DNA of 21,412 bases from JAOZMY01 sp964577975 (GTDB lineage Bacteria > Desulfobacterota > S145-22), in assembly GCA_964577975.1 (NCBI GenBank), contig CAZOBB010000122.1:1-21412 (forward strand), in the 5' to 3' direction. The notes under the pieces were generated by a model. That model saw nothing but the letters and a program-made list of their open reading frames with translations, did no database searches and was not told where the DNA came from. Position numbers and translations under genes: made by a program. Below are positions 6,384 to 14,637 of this stretch, in pieces (position 1 is the first letter of the stretch; every line of letters starts with the position of its first letter).

Positions 6384-7511
6384 TCAACGGCTCATTTCTT
6401 TTACTGTCTCTGCAATGACGTGAGCGGTCTTTTCCCACGTGAAGGATAGGGCCTGTTGCACGGCCGCCTCCCGTGTTTCCTGCGAAGGGGGGGAGGCAAG
6501 ACTCGCGGTGATGGCGGAAAGGATAGCCTCGGGCGTGTCGGCCTCGCAGTAGGTCAGAAAATCTCCCCCGATTTCTCGAAAAGAGGGGCAGTTTCCACAT
6601 ACCACGGGGGCGCCGCAGGCCATGGCTTCCAGGACCGGCATGCCGAATCCCTCGTAGACGGAGGGATACACGAAAAGGCGGGCGTTTGCCAAAAGGACGG
6701 GCAGGTCTTCCCTTTTCACGTAGCCGGGATAGAAGATTCCAGCGATTCTTCCCTGCAAGGCTCGGGTGAGGTGGGGCATGTCACCCCATCCCCTTTTCCC
6801 AACCAGTATGAGGGGAAGTTTCCCTTTGTCTTTCCAGGTTTCGTAGGCCGCTACGAGGTTTTCGATACCCTTTCTTGGTTCGAGGGTTCCGATGAAAAGG
6901 AGATATTCGGCGGGGAGCTCGTAGCGCGCGAGGACCTCTTGAATCCTTTCTTCACCCGGTTCAGGATGAAACATGGTAGGATCCACTCCCGGGTAGGCAA
7001 TCCGGATTCGCTCCTGTGGGATGCCGTAGATGTCCGCTATTTCGTCCCGTGAAAATTGGGAGATGGTTAGGATCGCGTCCGCCCGTTTGAGAGAGGCGGG
7101 AACGAACTTGGAGAGGAACCATTGATTTTTTGCTTCTGCCTTGTCTGCGTGCCGCAGATAGGAAAGGTCGTAGACGATCAGGGCGGTAGGACGCCCGCCG
7201 GTAGGGTAGGTGATGAAGTTGGGGAAGAGAAAAGCGTCTCCCTCCCCGGAGAAGAGGGTGAAGGGAAGGGGCAACCCCACCTTGAGAGATCCTTCAAGGA
7301 GCTTTCGAGGAAAAAGAGTGTGGAAACGGAGGTCGATGTTAGGCCCGCGAAGTCCGGAAGGTAACGCTTCCTTTTTGAGAAAGCGGAAGAGGATCAGGCG
7401 GATGACATCGTTCGGAAAAAAGCCGGGCAGCCGCCGAAGCACCTCGTAGACGTAGGCCCCGATTCCCGCTCGGCGCCCAAGAATTGGCTGTGCATCTACA
7501 ACGAGTTTCAT
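6384..7511 (-). CDS. GT4-family glycosyltransferase, last gene of the operon
   Basis: A 375-residue GT-B-fold glycosyltransferase of the GT4 type, which moves a sugar from a nucleotide donor to a growing glycan at the cytoplasmic face. The N-terminal acceptor domain opens with MKLVVDAQPI and a GIGAY loop (16-20). The C-terminal donor domain starts at about residue 203 with FIGTLEPRKG, the classic hinge sequence. The retaining E-x7-E motif is EGFGMPVLE (Glu287 to Glu295), followed by a helix and a Gly/Ala turn that bind the nucleotide. The GIGAY start resembles mannosyl- or rhamnosyltransferases of O-antigen pathways, but the sugar is not determined. The start ATG overlaps the stop of the upstream gene in ATGA (7508-7511), which suggests translational coupling. 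The coupled run ends here. Confidence 0.92.
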   Translation of the reverse strand: MKLVVDAQPILGRRAGIGAYVYEVLRRLPGFFPNDVIRLILFRFLKKEALPSGLRGPNIDLRFHTLFPRKLLEGSLKVGLPLPFTLFSGEGDAFLFPNFITYPTGGRPTALIVYDLSYLRHADKAEAKNQWFLSKFVPASLKRADAILTISQFSRDEIADIYGIPQERIRIAYPGVDPTMFHPEPGEERIQEVLARYELPAEYLLFIGTLEPRKGIENLVAAYETWKDKGKLPLILVGKRGWGDMPHLTRALQGRIAGIFYPGYVKREDLPVLLANARLFVYPSVYEGFGMPVLEAMACGAPVVCGNCPSFREIGGDFLTYCEADTPEAILSAITASLASPPSQETREAAVQQALSFTWEKTAHVIAETVKEMSR

Positions 7512-8800
7512 TTGTGGTTACCGTATGTTGCGAATGATTCTTCAATCGTATTTACGATATTGTCCCATCCGTATTCCATCAGGACCCTCTCGCGACCGCG
7601 ACGTCCCATCTCCCTTCCCAGCCCGGGATTCAGCAGGATTTGGAGTACGGCTTTCTCCATGTCTTCCGCCGTGGTGCCGAGGAATCCGTTTTCTCCATGG
7701 CGGATCAGGCTGGCCACGGCGGGACATCTCCGGTTTCCGATGACCGGTTTTTCGTACATCCATGCCTCGCAAAAGATGATTCCGAAGCTCTCGAACTCCG
7801 TCGGTTCCACGAGGATGTCACAAGCCTGGTAGGCAAGGAGCAGATCTTCGCGCGAGAGCCGATCAAGGTAGTAGACGCCGTCTTCCGTCACAGACGTCCG
7901 GTCCTCGTCGGGACCTACCATGACGAGAAAGGCATCGTGTCCATCCCTGCGAAGGCGGCGAACTGTTTCGATGGCTAGATCATAGCGTTTCGATGGTACC
8001 TTCCGTCCCACGAAGAGGAGCATTGCGCCTGAACTGGGGAGTTCGAAACGGGCGCGGAAGGCCGCGGCTCTCTCCGGGTTTGGCGGGAAATCTTCCGGAT
8101 CGAACCCGACACCGAGGCGAAGCGCCCGACATCCCATCTTCCTGAAGAAATCGACGGAGTAATCGTTGAGGACGAAGAGGAAATCGGCTGCCTTGAAGGT
8201 GTCGTAGAAGTGTTTCCAGTGGTGATACCAGTCGAGGTGGTGGAAGAGGGGAATGATACCGACGGGTCGCCCCGCCTTTCGCGCCGCTTTGACCGCATAG
8301 GCCATGGTGTTGAAGGGAACCATGGTGGCGAGTACGACGTCGAAGTTTTTCGTGTGACTGTCGAGGAAACGAAGGAGCTTCGGGGAAATGGGACCTCTGC
8401 AGAATTGGTAGAGGGCCTGATAAACAGCGGGGCGCCGTTTGGCTGTCTCTGTGAGGAACCGTATCCAGGATTCCGGCTCTTCGTCTAGATAGGTGCGGTC
8501 TTTCAGCTCGCGCCGAACGCGCCGCAGGAGGATACGGCTGGCGAGTTTCTGCAATCGGTCGTGATTCTTGACGTCAAAACGATGGATCGGGATTCCGTCC
8601 TCCATTTCACCTCCCTCCTGGAATCCTTTGACCCAGTGGATGCCGAAGGCTGATGGGGCGAGAAGTCCCGCAGCGGCGGTGGTGGCGACTTCGATGGTGT
8701 GACCGTGGCGAGCCAGGGCCCGGGTGAGCCCGGCCATAAAGGCCTCGGCGCCGCCGACGAGCGAGTTTCCATAAATGTATGAGACAAGCAGAATCCTCAT
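7508..8800 (-). CDS. GT4-family glycosyltransferase
   Basis: A 430-residue GT-B glycosyltransferase. The N-terminus reads MRILLVSYIY and then GNSLVGGAEAF (11-21), the Gly-rich acceptor-side loop of GT4 enzymes. The donor domain begins near residue 261 (LLFVGRKVPSKRYD), and the retaining E-x7-E motif is ESFGIIFCE (Glu337 to Glu345). The protein is longer than its neighbours because of an extra helical segment at about 80-150. I place the start at 8800, where ATGA overlaps the stop of the upstream gene. An upstream start in the same frame (9115) would add 105 residues lying wholly over the GT2 gene and unlike any glycosyltransferase N-terminus. Its acceptor and sugar are unknown; the context implies a step in the same glycan. 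Confidence 0.92.
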   Translation of the reverse strand: MRILLVSYIYGNSLVGGAEAFMAGLTRALARHGHTIEVATTAAAGLLAPSAFGIHWVKGFQEGGEMEDGIPIHRFDVKNHDRLQKLASRILLRRVRRELKDRTYLDEEPESWIRFLTETAKRRPAVYQALYQFCRGPISPKLLRFLDSHTKNFDVVLATMVPFNTMAYAVKAARKAGRPVGIIPLFHHLDWYHHWKHFYDTFKAADFLFVLNDYSVDFFRKMGCRALRLGVGFDPEDFPPNPERAAAFRARFELPSSGAMLLFVGRKVPSKRYDLAIETVRRLRRDGHDAFLVMVGPDEDRTSVTEDGVYYLDRLSREDLLLAYQACDILVEPTEFESFGIIFCEAWMYEKPVIGNRRCPAVASLIRHGENGFLGTTAEDMEKAVLQILLNPGLGREMGRRGRERVLMEYGWDNIVNTIEESFATYGNHK

Positions 8801-9810
8801 AGTTCCTCGATGGAGCCCTCCGGGTAACGGGAAAATATATCGGAAAGGAAACGCTTCGTGAGGTAGTCCCGTCCCCCCTGGCGGGCCATGCCCCGGATCA
8901 TTCCCAGTTGGAAGCGATAAGTAACGAGCCAGGTGACGAAGTAGCTTCGCATCCGTTTCCATCCCCCTTTGCGGAATTCGATGGCGAGTTTCAAAAGGAA
9001 AGCAGGGAAGCAAAGGAAGATCAGCCCTTGCTTGACGGTATGGCGGAAGGGGCGTCGGCAGTAGATGTCCAGATTGTTTTTTACGACCGTTTGACCGTAT
9101 CCATACCCGTGCCATCCCTGTTGACGGAGAAGTTGGGAGAGGGTTTGGCGGTGGACATGCCTGACCTTGGCTTCCGGTGCATAGACGATGTGACGACCTT
9201 TCCGTCGCAGACGGGTGGCGAAATCGTGGTCTTCACCCGCCACCAGGTCATCGTCGAAGCCGATCTCCCGCGCGGTATCGGTGAAAATGGCGTAATTTTT
9301 CGTGTCGAGAGTGAACATGTAGCGGATTCCCTCCATCTCCGCGCTAACGTAGAAGAGCCAACCCTCGTAGGCCTCTTGAAACCAATCGCTGATCCAACCC
9401 TCTACCCCGGGAAGATTGTGTCCCATGGCCGCCACGAATCCCTTTTCCCGATCGAGGGGAGCCAGGATCTTTTCCAGCCAATCGGGTTCGGGCACGCAAT
9501 CGCAGTCGATGCCAATGAGAACCTCGCCGCGGGCGTGATCCAGGGCGTCCTGGCGGGCCCCGCTCACGTTTTTTCGTGTGAGGGGAAAGACTCGAAGAAT
9601 ATCGCGGAAGACGCCGTATGTCTCCACGGGTCGAGTGGAAGAATCGATGACGACGATCTCACAGTGAGGGAAAAGGGGCTGGGCCGCGATGGAACGGAGG
9701 CATTCCATAAAAACGGTCTCGTTGGGGTTGCGAACGGGGATGGCGATGGTAATGAGGGGGTGGTTTGGGTTGGGCACCCGGGTTTGGAGAGTGGAGATGA
9801 ATGCACTCAT
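8797..9810 (-). CDS. GT2-family glycosyltransferase, probably membrane-associated
   Basis: A 337-residue glycosyltransferase with a GT-A fold, the only one of this class in the cluster. The nucleotide-sugar domain begins with ITIAIPVRNPNE (about 20-31) and continues with EIVVIDSSTRP. The metal-binding DxD is DCD (Asp102 to Asp104) within GIDCDCVPEPDWLE. A later GEDHDFATRLRRKG matches the ED region carrying the catalytic base in inverting GT2 enzymes. Near residues 255-300 are hydrophobic stretches (LIFLCFPAFLLKLAI and a weaker one after it), which may anchor the enzyme to the inner membrane. Both junctions are ATGA overlaps: with the 108-residue gene upstream and the 430-residue glycosyltransferase downstream. 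It may start or extend the glycan chain; the sugar is unknown. Confidence 0.9.
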   Translation of the reverse strand: MSAFISTLQTRVPNPNHPLITIAIPVRNPNETVFMECLRSIAAQPLFPHCEIVVIDSSTRPVETYGVFRDILRVFPLTRKNVSGARQDALDHARGEVLIGIDCDCVPEPDWLEKILAPLDREKGFVAAMGHNLPGVEGWISDWFQEAYEGWLFYVSAEMEGIRYMFTLDTKNYAIFTDTAREIGFDDDLVAGEDHDFATRLRRKGRHIVYAPEAKVRHVHRQTLSQLLRQQGWHGYGYGQTVVKNNLDIYCRRPFRHTVKQGLIFLCFPAFLLKLAIEFRKGGWKRMRSYFVTWLVTYRFQLGMIRGMARQGGRDYLTKRFLSDIFSRYPEGSIEEL

Positions 9811-10133
9811 AGCGCCTTCAGATATTTGAAGAGAAGTTCTTCAAAGGTATAGGAATGGGGGACAGAAGTTCGAAAGATACGCTGTGCCATCAAGGGTATT
9901 GGAGAAAACGCCTGGCAAGCGGGACAGTCGTCCGTGAAGAGGTGGAGGACAGCATAGAGTCCCTTCATCTTCCGATATTGTGAGAGGGGAAGATGGGAAA
10001 GGCGTTTGTGTTTCCGAACGGGATAGTCTCCGTGGTAGATGTGAACCACCCACGGGAACTCCGTGAGGGTGTCAAGGTAGGGGGTGAGGGAATTGTATCC
10101 CTCCTGACAGGGAACGATCCAGGCGACATTCAT
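9807..10133 (-). CDS. Unrecognised 108-residue protein in the glycosyltransferase chain
   Basis: I do not recognise this protein. It is real by context: its start and stop both form ATGA overlaps with glycosyltransferase genes, so it is tightly coupled. The sequence begins MNVAWIVPCQEG, which looks like a buried beta strand followed by a loop, then FPWVVHIYHGD (26-36), a basic stretch RKHKRLSHLPLSQYRKMKG (40-58), and FTDDCPACQAF with a Cys-x2-Cys pair (70 and 73); Cys9 is a third cysteine. It ends with a short amphipathic helix (TFEELLFKYLKAL). There is no signal peptide or clear membrane segment. It could be an accessory subunit, a metal-binding or regulatory partner of a glycosyltransferase, or the remnant of a larger enzyme. 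The Cys pair alone does not prove metal or redox function. Confidence 0.72.
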   Translation of the reverse strand: MNVAWIVPCQEGYNSLTPYLDTLTEFPWVVHIYHGDYPVRKHKRLSHLPLSQYRKMKGLYAVLHLFTDDCPACQAFSPIPLMAQRIFRTSVPHSYTFEELLFKYLKAL

Positions 10134-11185
10134 AAGGGTGCCGTAAACCTTTCCACGACCCTGTCCCAGGAGATGGCGAGGCTGTCCGCGTAAGCCTGTT
10201 CTCCGAGGGACCTGGCCAGATCTTCGGAGGTTGCGAATTCGTCGATCCGCTTTGCGATGGCCCGGGGATCGGGAGGCAGGACGAAACCGTTTTCCCCGTC
10301 CCGGACTAGCTCTGTGGGGCCGCCGCTGTCTGCGCAGGTGATGACGGGTTTACGGCTGCGCATCGCCTCTACGGTCACGAGTCCATAATCCTCGTCCTTC
10401 GGCGCGAAAAGGACGGCCCGGCATCGGGCCACGTAGTCGAAAACTTCTTCATCGGAGAGGGCTCCCGTGAGGGTCACACGGTCTTGGAGGCCGTAGTCCC
10501 GAATCATTTGGTTGAGCCGGTCGAATTCCGCCCCTTTGCCGCCGATCACGGCACGAACGTCGGTCGAAGTGACGTGACGCATGGCCTCGATCAAAAGATC
10601 CATCCGCTTTGGCTTGATGAGGCGGGAAAAAGAGAAGATGAAGGGCTCATAGGCCTTGAAGTGGATGAGTTCTTCTCGAAGTGGAGGAGGATAGAGGACT
10701 TCAGCGTGGTGATCCCCGAACCGTTTCAGCCTTCCGGCCACATTCTTCGAAATAGCGAAGAGGTGTTTCACGTGGCGGGAGAGAAAGTGGTTGTCGAGCC
10801 GGTGGAGGAGCGCGCGCTGGAGCTTCTTTCGCTTACCCGCCCCGATCCTTTTCTGGTAGGCGTACCATTCGTCCCAGAGGTCGTAGTATTCCCGCTGGCG
10901 GTGGGCGAACCAGCAGATCTGGAAGGGATGACGCACCGCGAAGCTGGGGAATTTGATGGTGATCACCCGGTCGATGGGCCTTCCGTCCACCTCTTTCACG
11001 TCTGTCAGGTAGTTGGCCGCATAGCCTGCCAGGAGACTTCGGAAGAGATAATGCCGGTTCTGGGGCGTAAAGAGCCAGTCCGCTTCATGGCCCCGCTTGT
11101 TGAGTTCCCGCACCAGGGCGAGGGCGAGACGTTCGTTTCCACCCATTTCAAAAGGGACGTAGGATGTTACAACGAGGAAGCGCAT
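10130..11185 (-). CDS. GT4-family glycosyltransferase
   Basis: A 351-residue GT-B glycosyltransferase of the GT4 type. MRFLVVTSYVPFEMGGNERL gives the first beta strand and the Gly-rich loop. The donor domain starts near residue 182 (IFSFSRLIKPKRMD, with FSRL in place of the commoner VGRL). GGKGAEFDRL and DRVTLTGALSDEE follow, both standard for the family. The retaining E-x7-E motif is EDYGLVTVE (Glu265 to Glu273), with DSGGPTELV after it for nucleotide binding. I choose the ATG at 11185 because the protein then starts exactly at the first strand. A TTG at 11299 would overlap the previous stop (TTGA) but would add 38 residues of non-family sequence. With the ATG start there is a 110-bp gap upstream, unusual in this otherwise overlapping chain. 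The stop overlaps the next gene in ATGA. Confidence 0.85.
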   Translation of the reverse strand: MRFLVVTSYVPFEMGGNERLALALVRELNKRGHEADWLFTPQNRHYLFRSLLAGYAANYLTDVKEVDGRPIDRVITIKFPSFAVRHPFQICWFAHRQREYYDLWDEWYAYQKRIGAGKRKKLQRALLHRLDNHFLSRHVKHLFAISKNVAGRLKRFGDHHAEVLYPPPLREELIHFKAYEPFIFSFSRLIKPKRMDLLIEAMRHVTSTDVRAVIGGKGAEFDRLNQMIRDYGLQDRVTLTGALSDEEVFDYVARCRAVLFAPKDEDYGLVTVEAMRSRKPVITCADSGGPTELVRDGENGFVLPPDPRAIAKRIDEFATSEDLARSLGEQAYADSLAISWDRVVERFTAPL

Positions 11186-11295
11186 AGCGTGGCCTGTGGA
11201 AGATATGGCTTGAAGGCGGGATAGGGCATGGGTCGAAGGACGAAAGAGAAAGCCGTTCTTATGTGTTGCCCTCTTTTTTTCATCACCTTTTTCCC
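11186..11295 (-). other. Untypical 110-bp gap inside the coupled operon
   Basis: This is the only gap of notable size between the coupled glycosyltransferase genes. On the minus strand it starts with TTGAGGGAAAAAGGTGATG, which contains an alternative TTG start for the downstream glycosyltransferase and a separate eight-codon reading frame (ATG near 11282, ending TAA). No strong hairpin terminator is seen. It may be untranslated spacer, or the true 5' end of the downstream gene. Confidence 0.4.
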
Positions 11296-12378
11296 TCAAT
11301 CCTTTAGGTTAATTTCTATTCCCATCTTTTCCAGGTGCCCTTTTAGGATAGGTGCTACGGCAGTTTCTGTAAAGGCCCTCAGCCTTTTTTTTCCCTTCTC
11401 CACGAGGGAATCTCTCAGCCCGGCGTTTTTTAGGCATGCGACCACCGCCTCGGCGATGGCAGGATAGTCCTTGCGGTCGAAGAGGATGCCCGCATCCCCC
11501 AGTGTCTCCGGAACTGCTGCCGCTTTATAGGCGACGACAGGGATTCCGAAAAACATGGCTTCCACGAGAGGTACACAGAAGCCCTCGTGTTCACTCATGC
11601 AGAGATAGACAGAGGCGTGGCTGTAGATCTGGGTAAGGGTGGTGGTGGAGAGGTGCTTGGTGAAGTACACGTCAGTTAGGTTCAGTTCCTCGACGAGCCT
11701 TTCCAGGGTATCCACATAGGTTTCTGTGTCGAAGTGACTCCCCACGAGGAAGAGGCGGAGGGCGGGGATCGACTTTTTGCAGAAGTAGAAGACCCTTATG
11801 ATATCCTCAATCCTCTTGTTGGGAGCGATTCGTCCCACATGGAGGAGGATGGGGGCCTGATTCCGCAGATACGGGAAACGGGGGATTTTGGTCAGGCTCC
11901 TTTGATAGAGAGAGAGGTCAACGATAATGGGGAGGACACCCGTGTTCGTAAACCCCATGGTATCCAACTCCTCCTTGTTGAAGGTGGAATCGCCAAGGGC
12001 CAGATCGAACACGTCCGTGAGTCCGGCGAGGTTCTCGCGCCCCTCCCGGCAGCGCCGCGCTACCTTTTGGTTGACTCCCTCGAAATAATGGGCAGGGGTG
12101 ATATTATGGTAAATAAGGATCTTTTTTTCCGGAAACTCACGCACGAAATCGATCAGTTCCGTTCCCGTGGAGTAGTGAAAAATGAGGATGTTGTCGGGGT
12201 GGTGGTGATAACGGTAGTAGAGATAGAACTCTGCCTTGTTCCAATACATGGGGTGGATCACCTTGCTGAAAATCTTTGAGGTGATTCCCCAGCCTCGCAG
12301 AATGCGCTGGATTCCGATGGCGTCGTTGCCGATGGCGTCGCCGTAGCTGAAATCGGGGACGAACTGGTGTATTTCCAT
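11296..12378 (-). CDS. GT4-family glycosyltransferase, tandem paralogue A
   Basis: A 360-residue GT-B glycosyltransferase, clearly paralogous along its length to the gene just upstream. It starts MEIHQFVPDFSYGDAIGNDA, the N-terminus of a subfamily found in many glycan clusters. It shares the signature YHNITPAHYFEG (about 90-101) with its neighbour. The donor domain opens with LLHVGRIAPNKRIEDI (about 178-193), and the retaining motif is SEHEGFCVPLVEAM (Glu265 to Glu273), then AVPETLGDAG. The start at 12378 is one base after the TGA of the upstream gene (TGATATG). A longer reading from 12420 would overlap that gene and add 14 atypical residues. The duplication suggests two related sugars, or two positions of the same sugar, in the repeat unit. 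Sugar identity is unknown. Confidence 0.91.
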   Translation of the reverse strand: MEIHQFVPDFSYGDAIGNDAIGIQRILRGWGITSKIFSKVIHPMYWNKAEFYLYYRYHHHPDNILIFHYSTGTELIDFVREFPEKKILIYHNITPAHYFEGVNQKVARRCREGRENLAGLTDVFDLALGDSTFNKEELDTMGFTNTGVLPIIVDLSLYQRSLTKIPRFPYLRNQAPILLHVGRIAPNKRIEDIIRVFYFCKKSIPALRLFLVGSHFDTETYVDTLERLVEELNLTDVYFTKHLSTTTLTQIYSHASVYLCMSEHEGFCVPLVEAMFFGIPVVAYKAAAVPETLGDAGILFDRKDYPAIAEAVVACLKNAGLRDSLVEKGKKRLRAFTETAVAPILKGHLEKMGIEINLKD

Positions 12379-12379
12379 A

Positions 12380-13453
12380 TCAGGTCCTTGTTTCGCCGGC
12401 GATCCAGGGTAAAAGGGCACGGAATCGTCTCGACACGGCCTCGTAGGTGAAGTCGTTCGTTCGTGCCTTCCCGAGGATCCGAAGCCGTTCTTGCAGATAG
12501 CCGTCTGTAGTCAGGAGCCGAATTCCCTCGGCGATTTCAAGGTATGCCTTCTCCTCCCACAAAAGCCCGGCCTCTCGGACGGTTTCGGGTACGGCCCCGG
12601 CAGCGTAGGCGATCACGGGGCAGGCCGCGGCCATTGCCTCGATCAGGGGGACACAGAAACCTTCATGCTCGCTCATGCTGAGATAGACGTCGGCGGCCCG
12701 GTAGAGGGCGGCGAGTTCGAGAGGGGAGAGTCCCTGGAGGATCATGACGTCTTCCTGCAAGCGCAGCCTCTGGATGAGGTCGAGGACGGAGACGGTATAA
12801 TTTTCCCACTCCCAGTTTCGCCCCACCAGGATCAACCGGCTTTCCGGGTTGATCTTGTGGTAGCAGTAGAAGGTTTTGATAAGGTCCTCGATCTTTTTAT
12901 TGGGGGCCCACTTTCCCACATGGAGGAGGGTAATTTTTTCACTCATGTAATTGAGGCTGCGGAAGGAGTTATCGTCCCGGGTGTTGGTTTCCACGACGAG
13001 AGGGAGCACACCGGTGGTCTCGTATCCCGCCTCTTTCAGTTCGGCCTCGTTGAAATGGGAGACCCCGAGGGCGAGGGCGAAAATGGAAGCGGCCTCAGCA
13101 AGCTGGCGGCGGCCCTTTGCGCACGCCTCGGCTGTTTTCCGGCTGATTCCCTCGAAAAAGTGGGCGGGGGTGATGTTGTGATAGATCATCACCTTACGGC
13201 CGGGGAGATTCCGAATGGTGCCGATGAGGGGGGAGAAGATGGAGAAGTGGAACAGGATTGTATCCGATTCACGGATCTGCCGGAAGGCCTCGGTTACCGG
13301 AAGGATTTCCGTGGCGAGGTATCGGGGCACGACGCGCTGGGCGCAGAGAATCGTCGGGGCTCCGGCCTCCTTCAGCATCCGGTCGATGTGCCGGGCATGC
13401 TGGGAGATGGCGTCAAACTGGTAGAACTCCGGGACAACCTGGTAGATCATCAT
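12380..13453 (-). CDS. GT4-family glycosyltransferase, tandem paralogue B
   Basis: A 357-residue GT-B glycosyltransferase, paralogue of the gene downstream. The shared landmarks are MIYQVVPEFYQFDAIS at the N-terminus, KVMIYHNITPAHFFEG (about 87-102), LLHVGKWAPNKKIEDLI (about 176-192), the retaining motif SEHEGFCVPLIEAM (Glu264 to Glu272) and AGAVPETVREAG. Divergence is spread over the whole length, so the duplication is old or the copies were acquired separately. The start codon shares one base with the previous stop (TGATG). A second ATG three bases on is an equally good start. Like its partner it should act at the cytoplasmic face with a nucleotide-sugar donor of unknown identity. Confidence 0.91.
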   Translation of the reverse strand: MMIYQVVPEFYQFDAISQHARHIDRMLKEAGAPTILCAQRVVPRYLATEILPVTEAFRQIRESDTILFHFSIFSPLIGTIRNLPGRKVMIYHNITPAHFFEGISRKTAEACAKGRRQLAEAASIFALALGVSHFNEAELKEAGYETTGVLPLVVETNTRDDNSFRSLNYMSEKITLLHVGKWAPNKKIEDLIKTFYCYHKINPESRLILVGRNWEWENYTVSVLDLIQRLRLQEDVMILQGLSPLELAALYRAADVYLSMSEHEGFCVPLIEAMAAACPVIAYAAGAVPETVREAGLLWEEKAYLEIAEGIRLLTTDGYLQERLRILGKARTNDFTYEAVSRRFRALLPWIAGETRT

Positions 13454-14637
13454 CAGGCCTCCCCGAAGATGTCACGAATGGCCGTTTTGTAGCGTTCCAC
13501 AACGACATTCCACTGATAGTTTGCGAGCACGTATCGCCTCCCCGCCGAGGCCATGCCGCGCCGTAGCTGTTCATTTTGCAGCAGCCAAGACAAGGTTTCC
13601 TCGAACTCGGGGTAGTTGGTGAAATAGAGCCCGCCATTGCTTCGCACACAGTGCCCCCGGGTGACGGGGCAGTTGCCGTGGACAAGCACGGGGGTCTCCT
13701 GAAGCCAGGACTCCATGATGACGAGCGAGAAACTCTCGTTGACGGAGGGTTGGCAAAAAACCGTTGCGGCCCTGTAGGCGTCGAGCTTGTCCCGTGCGGG
13801 AACGAATCCGAGGGAGTGAACCCGATCCTTGATGGAATCTGGAATGCCAACCCCACCGCTGCCGATGAGGACGAGGTGCAGGTCGCTTTTCCGGGACTGG
13901 ACGAAATTCTGGAAATAGCGTACCAAAAGATGGGTGTTTTTTCCTTTGTCCTGACGGCCCGCGTAGAGGATGAAGGGAGCGTCGATACGATAGGTCTCCC
14001 TGAACCGGTCGGCATTGCCGACCACGTCGGTGTCGAGGCCGATTCCTACGACATGCTGTGGTTTGCCCGCGATACGGTAGAGCCGGTTTGCCAGTTCCCT
14101 TTCCTCTTCCACGTTGTAGAGGATTCCGGCGCAGGACTCGAAGGTCTTCCGGACGGGGGCAAGGTTAGCGTAAGGTTCGTCATGAAGGCAAGGCAACAGG
14201 AGGGAGCGCTCCGGATGGATCGCCGCACCGTAAACTGTGGTGGTGAAGAGGTAAGGGATAAAGATGAAAATGGAACCTTTCCCGTTCATCTCGATAAAAC
14301 TCAGCAGATCCTTTGAACGCAGCATTTCCTGAAAGAAGTAGCTTTCCTCTTCCGGTCTGATCTTCAGATCTCTCAGGAGGCGGTCGTTGATATAGCCGAA
14401 GATGTCGAAGTAGGTGGGCTGGACAGCGAAACGACGGACGGGCACGCCTTCTTCTTCGTAAAGGCCTGGCTCGTAGGCGTTTTTCGACCAATCGGAGAGG
14501 AAGTCCTGGATGGTGGTGGTAAGTACCTCTGCTTCGATTCCCGCCCGGCGCAGATGTGTGGCTGCGCCGCGGCACTCCGCCTCGGCTCCACCCGGGATGT
14601 GGGTGCCGTACCAGGGGATCACGAAATACCACTTCAT
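13453..14637 (-). CDS. GT4-family glycosyltransferase
   Basis: A 394-residue GT-B glycosyltransferase. The N-terminus MKWYFVIPWYGTHIPGGAEA gives the first strand and the GGAE acceptor-side loop. The middle part includes LPCLHDEPYANL (148-159), a landmark I associate with a defined subgroup of GT4 enzymes. The donor domain begins near residue 221 (PFILYAGRQDKGKNTHLL), and the retaining E-x7-E motif is ESFSLVIME (Glu301 to Glu309). This variant has Ser in place of the usual Gly in the third position of the motif, as does a fraction of the family. The start overlaps the stop of the methyltransferase gene in ATGA. It is the first glycosyltransferase of the operon in transcription order, but this does not prove that it acts first. 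Confidence 0.91.
   Translation of the reverse strand: MKWYFVIPWYGTHIPGGAEAECRGAATHLRRAGIEAEVLTTTIQDFLSDWSKNAYEPGLYEEEGVPVRRFAVQPTYFDIFGYINDRLLRDLKIRPEEESYFFQEMLRSKDLLSFIEMNGKGSIFIFIPYLFTTTVYGAAIHPERSLLLPCLHDEPYANLAPVRKTFESCAGILYNVEEERELANRLYRIAGKPQHVVGIGLDTDVVGNADRFRETYRIDAPFILYAGRQDKGKNTHLLVRYFQNFVQSRKSDLHLVLIGSGGVGIPDSIKDRVHSLGFVPARDKLDAYRAATVFCQPSVNESFSLVIMESWLQETPVLVHGNCPVTRGHCVRSNGGLYFTNYPEFEETLSWLLQNEQLRRGMASAGRRYVLANYQWNVVVERYKTAIRDIFGEA

Noticed and set aside
8801..9115. N-terminal extension of 105 residues on the glycosyltransferase at 7508-8800
   Set aside because: It lies wholly over the GT2 gene in another frame, is unlike any glycosyltransferase N-terminus, and the ATGA overlap at 8797-8800 explains the real start.
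8908..9852. Long plus-strand open frame (314 codons) opposite the GT2 gene
   Set aside because: It is antisense to a well-supported glycosyltransferase, its translation shows no family motif, and it follows from the codon bias of GC-rich sequence.
12491..13492. Long plus-strand open frame (333 codons) opposite tandem paralogue B
   Set aside because: It mirrors the reverse strand of a confident GT4 gene; the translation is low in structure and rich in Gly, Asp and Glu, as antisense frames are.
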